Shown here piece by piece: positions 14,797 through 21,038 of a DNA stretch of 21,038 nt. This DNA comes from a virus. A model generated the notes under the pieces. It was not told the origin of the DNA and did not search any database. It worked only from the letters and a program-made list of their open reading frames with translations. Position 1 is the first letter of the stretch; each line of letters begins with the position of its first letter. A program made the translations under genes and the position numbers. The stretch spans positions 1 through 21,038 of IMG/VR virus record IMGVR_UViG_3300027983_002214. The stretch is one strand, 5' to 3'.

Positions 14797-15137
14797 CGCC
14801 CTGCGCCCTGTGCAGCCGGGAAGCCAGTGGCTTCGGCTACGTCCACCGGCTGCTCTGGGACCACTTTCCTTACTACCGCTTCTGCTCGATGCGCTGCCTC
14901 GACGGCGGCTCGGCAATCGCCAACAGGAACAACGGCATGATCGACAAAACAGACATGGAGCAGCGCGCCATCAAGGACGCCCGCGTGTTCCTTGCCGAGG
15001 CGCTCGCCGAGCTTGGCTTGATGGCGCCGTTCAACGACCGCAGCGCCGGCGACATCGACCAGATCATCGAGGCCTGCGTCGACGGCTTCCAGGCTTCCAT
15101 GCAGCGCCAGTCGGCCACCGGCGATGTGCCTTTTTGA
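14628..15137 (+). CDS. Zinc-finger protein with unclear start
   Basis: The clearly coding part begins near 14796 with APCALCSREASGFGY, continues to FPYYRFCSMRCLDGG, and ends with a helical part (RVFLAEALAELGLMAPFNDR and IDQIIEACVDGFQASM). Cys-x2-Cys and Cys-x3-Cys, 25 residues apart, look like a small zinc finger of the type seen in many phage replication operons. No ATG, GTG or TTG lies between the preceding stop codon and the first cysteines. The nearest upstream start is the ATG at 14628, deep inside the preceding gene in another frame; the ATG at 14889 would lose the finger. The given start is therefore only the longest option. Confidence 0.55.
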   Translation: MARRTRTAQSTHRRADHGGSRGHGDQRHLALRRAGNGADQDQGRQRRGPDPVLARIAPCALCSREASGFGYVHRLLWDHFPYYRFCSMRCLDGGSAIANRNNGMIDKTDMEQRAIKDARVFLAEALAELGLMAPFNDRSAGDIDQIIEACVDGFQASMQRQSATGDVPF

Positions 15138-15147
15138 GGGTAGTGCA

Positions 15148-15915
15148 ATGATCGACATGAACCATGGATCGGAAGCCGTCTACGGCGACAAGGCGGCCAG
15201 TGAGGCGGTCACAGGGCGCATCAATGCGCTGATCGATACCTCGCTCCAGCAACGCAACCGCGCGCAGACGCCACGCACCTATCTCGGCGGCAGCCGGATC
15301 GGCGAGCCCTGCGCCCGCAAGCTGGTCTACGAATATACCCGCGCGACGGTGGATGCCGGAAAGGGGTTCGACGGCCGCACGCTCAGGATCTTCGACGCGG
15401 GCCACCAGTTCGAGACGCTGTCGATCCGCTGGCTGCGCGCCGCAGGCTTCGACCTGCGCACCCATCGCAGCGATGGCGAGCAGTTTGGCTTCATCACGGC
15501 CAACGGACGCATCCGGGGGCACATCGACGGCGTCATCGTCGAGGGACCCGACGTCGGCATCGCCTGGCCGGTGCTGTTCGAACACAAGGCCGTCAACGCC
15601 AAGTCCTGGACGGACATCGCCAAGCGCGGCGTCCAGCTGTCGAAGCCGATCTACTACGCCCAACTGCAAATCTACATGGCCTACATGGACCTGGCGGCGG
15701 CGCTGTTTACCGCCCTCAACAAGGATACCCAGGCGCTCCACCACGAGATCGTCCCCTTCGATGCACGCGCCGCCCAGGCGCTGTCCGACAAGGCCGTCGA
15801 GGTCATCCGCGCCGCCGAGGCCGGCGAGTTGCCGCCGCGGGTGGCCTCGAACCCGGACTTCTATCTCTGTCGCTGGTGTGCCTACGCCCAGCGCTGCTGG
15901 GAGGGCGCGGTATGA
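15148..15915 (+). CDS. PD-(D/E)XK exonuclease, Cas4/RecB-like, probable Fe-S cluster
   Basis: 255 residues from the ATG at 15148, which has GAGGG 7 nt upstream. GHIDGVI supplies the catalytic Asp (127), and LFEHKAVN supplies the Glu-x-Lys (145, 147). YYAQLQIYMAYMDL is the conserved Gln-x-x-x-Tyr helix of this nuclease group. One cysteine near the start (IGEPCARKLVYEY, Cys55) and three at the end (LCRWCAYAQRC) make the four-cysteine staple that holds a 4Fe-4S cluster in Cas4 and AddB. It likely resects DNA ends for recombination together with the ATPase and its partner upstream and the RecD-like helicase downstream. No cas genes are present, so an adaptation role is unlikely. The stop overlaps the HNH start. 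Confidence 0.85.
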   Translation: MIDMNHGSEAVYGDKAASEAVTGRINALIDTSLQQRNRAQTPRTYLGGSRIGEPCARKLVYEYTRATVDAGKGFDGRTLRIFDAGHQFETLSIRWLRAAGFDLRTHRSDGEQFGFITANGRIRGHIDGVIVEGPDVGIAWPVLFEHKAVNAKSWTDIAKRGVQLSKPIYYAQLQIYMAYMDLAAALFTALNKDTQALHHEIVPFDARAAQALSDKAVEVIRAAEAGELPPRVASNPDFYLCRWCAYAQRCWEGAV

Positions 15916-16508
15916 ACACCGGGATCCCCGAGGGACAGGAGGCGGTCCTGGAGGTGTGGCGCGAAGTCCCTGGCTACCCATCCTACGAAGTCAGCGACCA
16001 GGGTCGCGTTCGACGACGTTGCGCCAAGAGTGGCTGGAGTGCAGGCCATATCCTTCGGCCGGCATCAATGGGTTATGGGCACAAATTCGTAATGCTCACC
16101 GACTCAGCGGGATGCGCGAGAAAGCAATTCGTGCACCGCCTCGTTGCGCGGGCATTCATCGGCCCACCTCCATTTGATCGGGCGATGGTCCTGCATCACG
16201 ACGATGTCCCGACCAACAACACACCGGAGAATCTGTATTGGGGCACACACGCGGAGAATGTCGCAGACGCCCGACTCAACCGCCGTCCCGGTCGTAAACG
16301 CAATCGTGGTGCACAGCCTGGCGAGGAAAACTCGTCCGCGATCCTCACGGAGGACCAGGTTCGCCGCATCAAGGGGATGCTTGGACTGGGGCTGTGTGGT
16401 GCCTGCATCGCGCGCCTCCATGGCGTGCGCAAGGAAACCATCTACGCCATCGCGAAGCGCAGAACCTGGACACACATCACCGACGAGGCGACGCCATGGA
16501 TTGTGTAG
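15912..16508 (+). CDS. Free-standing HNH endonuclease with NUMOD4 motif
   Basis: 198 residues. EVWREVPGYPSYEVSDQGRV is the NUMOD4 DNA-binding motif. FVHRLVARAFIG with HHDDVPTNNTPENLYWG is an HNH_3 nuclease core, with His-His-Asp, Asn and a final Asn-x-x-Asn helix. The C-terminal part, AILTEDQVRRIKGMLGLGLC to GVRKETIYAIAKRRTW, is a helix-turn-helix that adds site recognition. Homing endonucleases of this type mobilise themselves between phage genomes. It overlaps the exonuclease stop by 4 bp and the helicase start by 13 bp, so it sits in the operon without breaking either neighbour. Its base composition and codon choice are less GC-rich than its neighbours, which fits later arrival. Confidence 0.88.
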   Translation: MNTGIPEGQEAVLEVWREVPGYPSYEVSDQGRVRRRCAKSGWSAGHILRPASMGYGHKFVMLTDSAGCARKQFVHRLVARAFIGPPPFDRAMVLHHDDVPTNNTPENLYWGTHAENVADARLNRRPGRKRNRGAQPGEENSSAILTEDQVRRIKGMLGLGLCGACIARLHGVRKETIYAIAKRRTWTHITDEATPWIV

Positions 16509-17782
16509 CTCTCAGTGCGCAACAACAGGCTGCCGTTGCCGCAATTGTGCATTGGTACCGGAACGACCGGCATCACCAGCAGGTCGCAAGAGTCTGGGGG
16601 TATGCCGGAACGGGAAAAAGCACGATCACCCGCTACGTCATTGAGGAACTCGGCCTCGCGGCCATGAGCCGACAGGGTGGCGCCACCGGCGGCGTGCTGT
16701 TTGCGGCCTTCACCGGCAAGGCGGCGCTGGTGATGACCCGCAAGGGCACGCCAGCCTCGACTATCCACAGCCTTATCTACCGGGTCTCGGAAGCGACGCC
16801 GGAAGAGATCGCGCGCGTCGAGAAGGATCTGTTCGACCTTCAGAGGACCGCGCACCGGATGCCACCGGCCGAGCGGGCCTTCGCCGAGACCCAGATCCGC
16901 CGCCTGCAGCTGCGCCTGGCCGACATTCACAAGCCGGTGTTCCTGCTGAACGAGAAGTCTCTGGTCCGCGACGCCGACCTGATCGTGCTCGACGAGGTCT
17001 CCATGGTGGGGCCGGAGATGGCGGCCGACCTGCTGGCCTTCGGCAAGCCGATCCTGGTGCTGGGCGATCCCGGGCAGCTGCCGCCGATCAAGGGCACCGG
17101 AGCCTTCACCGAGGCCGTGCCGGACGTGATGCTGACCGAGATCCATCGCCAGGCCGGCGATAGTGCGATCCTGCGCCTGGCCACCCTGGCGCGGCAGGGC
17201 GAGCCGATCCCCTACGGCCGCCATGACGACTACGTCTGGAAGATGCGCCGCAATGAGGTCGGGCCCGAGCAGCTGCTGCGCGGCGGACAGGTGATCTGCG
17301 GGCGCAACGCCACGCGCCTTCACCTCAACGCCGCCATGAAACACGCGGCCGGCTTCACCGATGTGCTGCCGCAAGGTAGCGGCGAGAAAATCATCTGCCT
17401 AAAAAACCGCCACGATCTCGGCCTGGTCAACGGCATGTTCGTGTCCCTGGCCGATATCCGGGGCGAGGGGCGGCTTTCGTTCAGCGCCACCGTCACCACC
17501 GAGGACGGCGTGGCGATTAACGGCCGGCAATACTTCTACCGGGGATACTACGACGATCACGTCAAGCCGGATCCGGATCGTACCCGTCGCGACTGGAAGG
17601 AGTTGCGCCAGCTGATCGAGACCGTCTGGGGCTACGCCATCACCTGTCACAAGAGCCAAGGAAGTTCCTGGCCCAACGTCATCGTCTACGACGACGGTTT
17701 GAGCCGCACCGCGGAGGAGCGTAACCGCTGGCTCTACACCGCCATCACGCGCGCCGAGCGCGGGTTGGTGATCCTTGATTGA
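16496..17782 (+). CDS. RecD-like superfamily 1 DNA helicase
   Basis: 428 residues from the ATG at 16496, inside the end of the HNH gene. Walker A is GYAGTGKS (residues 35-42), AAFTGKAALVM is motif Ia, LIVLDEVSM is Walker B (162-170), and ILVLGDPGQLPPI is motif III. VMLTEIHRQAGDSAILRLA is motif IV with its Arg. WGYAITCHKSQGSSWPNVIV and YTAITRAERGLVIL are motifs V and VI. This is the RecD/exonuclease V alpha pattern (5'-3' helicase), in the short form used by phages and ICEs. It probably unwinds DNA for the upstream exonuclease or for replication initiated by the primase downstream. The primase start codon overlaps its stop by 8 bp. Confidence 0.9.
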   Translation: MDCVALSAQQQAAVAAIVHWYRNDRHHQQVARVWGYAGTGKSTITRYVIEELGLAAMSRQGGATGGVLFAAFTGKAALVMTRKGTPASTIHSLIYRVSEATPEEIARVEKDLFDLQRTAHRMPPAERAFAETQIRRLQLRLADIHKPVFLLNEKSLVRDADLIVLDEVSMVGPEMAADLLAFGKPILVLGDPGQLPPIKGTGAFTEAVPDVMLTEIHRQAGDSAILRLATLARQGEPIPYGRHDDYVWKMRRNEVGPEQLLRGGQVICGRNATRLHLNAAMKHAAGFTDVLPQGSGEKIICLKNRHDLGLVNGMFVSLADIRGEGRLSFSATVTTEDGVAINGRQYFYRGYYDDHVKPDPDRTRRDWKELRQLIETVWGYAITCHKSQGSSWPNVIVYDDGLSRTAEERNRWLYTAITRAERGLVILD

Positions 17783-20720
17783 CCTAAACGGAGCGACCTA
17801 TCCGTCCGCGCCGCGGGTCCGCTACGACCTCGATGCCATCGTGGCACGGCTGCGCGCCACTGCGGAATCCTGGGTGCCGCAGCATTTTCCCAACGGTCGG
17901 CGTGTCGCCGACGAATGGCGGCTCGCCAATATCCGCGGCGATGCCCCGCGGAAGTCTGGATCCTGCGTCTTCACGCTGAAGGGTGAGCATGCCGGCGACT
18001 GGCACGACTTCGATGGCGGGCAGGGCGGCGGGCCGCTGAGTGCCCTGGAGGAGGCGGAGGGCCTCACCAATCGCGACCTCTTTGCCTACGCCGCCGAACT
18101 GGTCGGCTGGTCGGCCGGCGCGCCCGCGCGAAGGGAACCTGCCACCGCCGCGGCGAAGCCGGAGCGCGACCCGTCGCGCGAGATCGCCTTCATTCTCGAT
18201 CATGCCCGACCCATCGACGATACAGCGGCGACAGCCTATCTCGAAGGGCGCGGGCTCGTGTTCGCCGGTGCGGTCGATCTGTTGGCGCACGCCGATCTGA
18301 CGCATTGGGAGACGAAGTCGGGCTACCCCGCGATGATCGGCGTAGTCCGCAATCTCGCCGGCGAGGCGGTCGCGCTCCACCGTACCTACCTGCAGGTCGA
18401 TGTACAGGATCCCGGCAAGGTAACGAAGGCGCCCGTTGCCAAGCCACGCATGATGCTGGGCAAGGTAGCGGGCGGTGCGGTGCGGCTGGCCCCGATCAAT
18501 CCCGGCGCCGCCCTTGGTCTGTGCGAAGGCATTGAAACCGGCCTTGCCGCGATGACGGCCTGTCCTGGCTTGCCGGTCTGGGCGACCTTGTCGGCCACCA
18601 ACCTCGAACAGGTGAAGCTGCCCCCAGAAGCCCACCGCATCGTCATCCTGGCCGACCACGATGCATCCGGTGCCGGCACTCGGGCGGCCGAGACCGCAGC
18701 GCGGCGGTTACGGGGCGAGGGGCGACAGGTAGCGATCGCGATCCCACCAGGGGAAGGTTGCGACTTCAACGACGTGCTGTTGTGCGAGGGGCCCGAGGCC
18801 GTCGCAGCCATCATCGAAGCGGCTTTCACCACGAAGGCGGGAGAAGAGGCGGGGCACGCACCCGACGCCACCGGCCGCCACCTCCCGATCGGCTTTGTGG
18901 AGCCCTCCGGGCCGCTGCCGACGCTGCGCGCCGATGATGGCGACCTGGCTCGCGCGGTCGATCGTGCCTGGAGCGTGCTGCTGGCGTCCAATCGCACGCC
19001 GTGGCTGTTCCGCGCCGGCGGCCTGCCGAGCTGGGTCGTGCCCGACGACGAGGGCCGCCCCATGGTGGCGCCGATCACTGACGAGCGCCTGCGTCATGTG
19101 CTGGCCAGGCTCGCCAACTGGCGGCGTATGGACAGCCGGGGCGACATCGTTCCGGCGCATCCGCCGACGTCGCAGATCAAGTCGCTGATGGCGACGCCCG
19201 ATCCCGCCCTGCCGGTCCTGGCAGGCATCGTTACCACGCCGGTGTTCGGACGGGCCGGGGTGCTGCTGACCGAGCCGGGCTATCATGCCGATGCGCGACT
19301 GCTGTACCAGCCGGTGCCCGGGTTCCAGCTGCCCACCATTCCGGAGCAGCCGACGGCCGACGACATCGCAGCCGCACGCCAGCTGATCCTGGACGACCTG
19401 CTGGGCGAGTTCCCGTTCACTTCGCTGGCCGAACGCGCCCACGCCGTGTCGCTCCTGCTGCTGGGCTTTCTGCGCGCCATGATCGAGGGGCCGACGCCGC
19501 TGCACCTGATCGAGAAGCCCACGGCGGGCACCGGCGCCACGCTCATGGTCGATGCCATGGCGACCATTCTCACCGGCTCGGGCGCGGGGGTGATGACCGA
19601 GGGCACCGATGAGGAGGAATGGCGCAAGCGCATCACGGCGAAGCTCCGCCAGATCCCAGTGCTGGTGCTGATCGATAATTTGAAGCGCCACCTCGACGCC
19701 TCGGCCCTGGCCGCCGCGCTGACGGCGCCGTTCTGGGAGGACCGCATCCTCGGCGTTTCGGAGATCACACGCCTGCAGATCCGATGCCTCTGGGTCGCCA
19801 CCGGCAACAATCCGACCTTCTCCAACGAGATGGCGCGCCGGCTGGTCCGCATCAGGCTCGATGCGCATGTCGAGCGGCCCTGGCAGCGCAGCGGGTTCCG
19901 CCATCCCGATCTGATGGTCTGGGTTGTCGCGAATCGCGCTCGCCTCGTCGCGGCCTGCCTCACCCTCGGTCGTGCCTGGATCGCCGCCGGCCGGCCTCGC
20001 GCAACCCGCACCATCGGCAGTTACGAGTCCTGGGCTCAGACCATGGGCGGCGTACTCGAGGTCGCCGGCATCGAGGGGTTCCTGGGCAACATCGAGGAGA
20101 TGATGGCAGCGTCGGACAGCGAGGGTGGCGCCTGGCGCAGCTTCGTTTCGGCCTGGTGGGATCGGTTCGGGACGGCCGACGTTGGGACGGGCGACCTCCA
20201 TACCCTCGCGAGCGAGTGCGAGCCGCCGCTGCCGCTGGGAACTGGCAACGAAAAGTCGCAACGCACCCGGCTGGGCATGGCGCTCGCAAAGATGCGAGAC
20301 CGGGTGTTCGACATCGACGGAATCAAGGTGCGCCTTCAGCTGCTCGGCGTCTCGCATCAGGCCAAGCGGTGGAGGCTCCGCCTCGAAGACAATAAAGGGC
20401 CCTCGCCGGAGCTGTCGGGCCGTTCCGCCGGGGAACCTTTGGCCTCGGAGGGGAACCTTTGGAACCAAGGTTCCCCGACCTATCCCATTGAAAACAAAGG
20501 CTCCGGGGAACCTGGGGAACCTGGGGAACCTTTTTTAACCCTTACACATGCGCGCACGCGCGTGTATGCGAGAGAGGATAGGGAAAAAGGTTCCCCAGGT
20601 TCCCCAGGTTCCCCCGGCCCTGAAATATCAAAGGGTTACGTCGGGGAACCTTGCGGGGAACCTCGGTCGCAACGTTCCCCGATCCCAAATCCGCCCGATT
20701 GGCTGAAGGAGGTGCTGTGA
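17775..20720 (+). CDS. Phage/plasmid-type TOPRIM primase fused to a helicase-like domain
   Basis: 981 residues from the TTG at 17775; an in-frame stop two codons upstream excludes anything longer. The N-terminal part has WHDFDGGQGGGPLSALEEAE, as in DUF7146-type primase leaders. The TOPRIM domain follows: LCEGIETGLAA with its catalytic Glu at about 250, and VILADHDASG with its Asp-x-Asp at about 291-297. A second module from about 540 on resembles a replicative helicase, but its P-loop reads PTAGTGATLM (about 580), with no Lys. VLVLIDNLKRHLD (Walker B-like) and LWVATGNNPTFSNEMARRLV (sensor) follow. Residues about 880-965 are low-complexity, full of Gly-Glu-Pro and Gly-Ser-Pro encoded by the repeat array. 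It probably makes primers, and may open DNA, at the element's origin. Confidence 0.88.
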   Translation: MIDLNGATYPSAPRVRYDLDAIVARLRATAESWVPQHFPNGRRVADEWRLANIRGDAPRKSGSCVFTLKGEHAGDWHDFDGGQGGGPLSALEEAEGLTNRDLFAYAAELVGWSAGAPARREPATAAAKPERDPSREIAFILDHARPIDDTAATAYLEGRGLVFAGAVDLLAHADLTHWETKSGYPAMIGVVRNLAGEAVALHRTYLQVDVQDPGKVTKAPVAKPRMMLGKVAGGAVRLAPINPGAALGLCEGIETGLAAMTACPGLPVWATLSATNLEQVKLPPEAHRIVILADHDASGAGTRAAETAARRLRGEGRQVAIAIPPGEGCDFNDVLLCEGPEAVAAIIEAAFTTKAGEEAGHAPDATGRHLPIGFVEPSGPLPTLRADDGDLARAVDRAWSVLLASNRTPWLFRAGGLPSWVVPDDEGRPMVAPITDERLRHVLARLANWRRMDSRGDIVPAHPPTSQIKSLMATPDPALPVLAGIVTTPVFGRAGVLLTEPGYHADARLLYQPVPGFQLPTIPEQPTADDIAAARQLILDDLLGEFPFTSLAERAHAVSLLLLGFLRAMIEGPTPLHLIEKPTAGTGATLMVDAMATILTGSGAGVMTEGTDEEEWRKRITAKLRQIPVLVLIDNLKRHLDASALAAALTAPFWEDRILGVSEITRLQIRCLWVATGNNPTFSNEMARRLVRIRLDAHVERPWQRSGFRHPDLMVWVVANRARLVAACLTLGRAWIAAGRPRATRTIGSYESWAQTMGGVLEVAGIEGFLGNIEEMMAASDSEGGAWRSFVSAWWDRFGTADVGTGDLHTLASECEPPLPLGTGNEKSQRTRLGMALAKMRDRVFDIDGIKVRLQLLGVSHQAKRWRLRLEDNKGPSPELSGRSAGEPLASEGNLWNQGSPTYPIENKGSGEPGEPGEPFLTLTHARTRVYAREDREKGSPGSPGSPGPEISKGYVGEPCGEPRSQRSPIPNPPDWLKEVL
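20430..20680 (+). repeat. Array of twelve 9-bp GGGGAACCT units in both orientations
   Basis: Forward units start at 20430, 20450, 20505, 20514, 20523, 20643 and 20655. Reverse units (AGGTTCCCC) start at 20468, 20588, 20597 and 20606, and an imperfect one (ACGTTCCCC) at 20672. Three forward units are in tandem, and three reverse units are in tandem. All lie inside the 3' end of the primase gene in multiples that keep the frame, giving Gly-Glu-Pro and Gly-Ser-Pro. A side hairpin forms from 20450-20459 and 20467-20476 (10-bp arms, 7-nt loop). Iteron-like binding sites for a replication initiator are the leading inference. Confidence 0.8.
20505..20614. other. Nested inverted repeat with Z-DNA-prone core, candidate origin
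   Basis: Arms of 31 bp (20505-20535 and 20584-20614) pair perfectly: three GGGGAACCT units plus four T against four A plus three AGGTTCCCC units. The 48-nt centre holds CCCT/AGGG, which can extend the stem. It also holds a 28-nt strictly alternating purine-pyrimidine tract (20543-20570). Inside that tract, a 9-bp hairpin forms from 20546-20554 and 20557-20565 (one G-T pair). This could extrude as a cruciform or Z-DNA, or fold strongly in the mRNA. Confidence 0.7.
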
Positions 20721-20821
20721 TGCGCCGCCCTCAAGCCACAGGGCCGCCCGATTGCACCCAAATCCCCCAAGCCGGACGACGACGGAGAGCTCCGCCAAGA
20801 ACCGCTCCGTCGCCGCCCTGA
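20720..20821 (+). CDS. Small ORF (33 aa) with a strong ribosome site
   Basis: The ATG at 20720 overlaps the primase stop (TGATG) and lies 7 nt after AAGGAGG, the best Shine-Dalgarno sequence in the window. The peptide is short, Arg/Pro-rich (MRRPQATGPPDCTQIPQ, then AGRRRRAPP) and has no known family. It may serve mainly to carry ribosomes towards the next gene, 29 nt downstream. Confidence 0.35.
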   Translation: MRRPQATGPPDCTQIPQAGRRRRAPPRTAPSPP

Positions 20822-20850
20822 CCACGACCACCCCCTCGACGGAGATCATC

Positions 20851-21038
20851 ATGGCTGAGACGATTCAGACGACGGCCGCCGACAATGCAATGCCGCTGTC
20901 GGCCGCACTGCGCCCCGGCGGCGCCCTCCTGGCGCTGGACCTCGGCACCACGACCGGCTTCGGGCTCCGCGGAGGCGACGGCGCCATCACCAGCGGCACG
21001 GCGGAGTTCCGGCTCGACCGCTGGCAGAGCGGCGGCAT
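20851..21038 (+). CDS. RuvC-like Holliday junction resolvase (5' end only)
   Basis: The ATG at 20851 has GGAG 6 nt upstream; the gene is cut by the window edge after about 62 codons. GALLALDLGTTTGFGLR gives the first beta strand and catalytic Asp of the RNase H-like fold, followed by ITSGTAEFRL as the second strand. This is the opening of phage-type RuvC-like crossover junction endonucleases, which resolve branched DNA. Its place after the primase, helicase and exonuclease fits a recombination-replication operon. The remaining catalytic residues are outside the window. Confidence 0.7.
   Translation, partial: MAETIQTTAADNAMPLSAALRPGGALLALDLGTTTGFGLRGGDGAITSGTAEFRLDRWQSGG

Noticed and set aside
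15148-15915. Cas4 of a CRISPR-Cas system
   Set aside because: No other cas genes or arrays are in the window, and the neighbours are phage recombination genes.
18708-20468. 586-codon minus-strand ORF opposite the primase
   Set aside because: Antisense shadow with Arg/Gly/His-rich composition. The plus strand has TOPRIM motifs across the same bases.
20430-20680. CRISPR array
   Set aside because: Units are 9 bp, in both orientations, partly tandem without spacers and inside a coding frame.

Overview
The window looks like a GC-rich alphaproteobacterial chromosome segment carrying accessory DNA. The evidence is a GAAC-N7-GAAC LexA box in front of umuDC, a DUF2924/serine-recombinase cassette of the type common in Rhizobiales and Rhodospirillales, a DUF4239 membrane protein, and Bug-type (TctC) transporter debris. 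I cannot name the genus. No rRNA, tRNA or CRISPR array was seen.

Left part (1 to 3.8 kb) is a patchwork. It holds a frameshifted, truncated dicarboxylate symporter gene (132-646, minus), an intact DUF4239 protein (803-1591, minus), a scrap of an IS1380-type transposase (about 1909-1978), the 3' end of a Bug/TctC binding protein (about 2208-2434, plus) and an intact MHS-type MFS transporter (2437-3693, minus). Two direct copies of a 45-bp repeat (2089-2133 and 3740-3784) bracket the transporter. Each sits inside a short ORF with its own Shine-Dalgarno sequence, and the two predicted peptides are similar from their first residue.

Middle part (3.7 to 8.1 kb, minus strand) holds umuD-umuC under a LexA-type promoter. 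Upstream of them is a four-gene chain in which each gene overlaps the next by 4 bp: a small ORF, a DUF2924 protein, a large serine recombinase and an HTH protein. This chain is probably the integration module of a mobile element. UmuC runs in frame into the right-hand repeat peptide, whose stop codon overlaps the MFS start codon.

Right part (8.4 to 21 kb, plus strand) begins with an unrecognised 734-residue protein. A compact phage- or ICE-like regulation, recombination and replication block follows: a Com-like zinc finger, a sigma-like protein, three small unknowns, a Sak4/RecA-like ATPase, a putative ssDNA-binding partner, two small proteins, a PD-(D/E)XK exonuclease with a likely Fe-S cluster, a free-standing HNH endonuclease, a RecD-like helicase, a large TOPRIM primase and the start of a RuvC-like resolvase. 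Most junctions overlap or are nearly so, which suggests one long operon. No capsid, tail, terminase or conjugation gene is visible, so the element type (prophage, satellite or ICE) stays open.

The most striking non-coding structure is in the last 300 bases of the primase gene. Twelve copies of a 9-bp unit (GGGGAACCT, in both orientations) surround a 28-nt alternating purine-pyrimidine tract. They form nested inverted repeats with 31-bp arms, and the reading frame stays open throughout. An embedded replication origin or operator is my leading inference. A second candidate is the Com-like zinc-finger gene followed by a perfect 9-bp hairpin ending one base before the sigma-like gene's ATG, which resembles the logic of Com control of mom in phage Mu.
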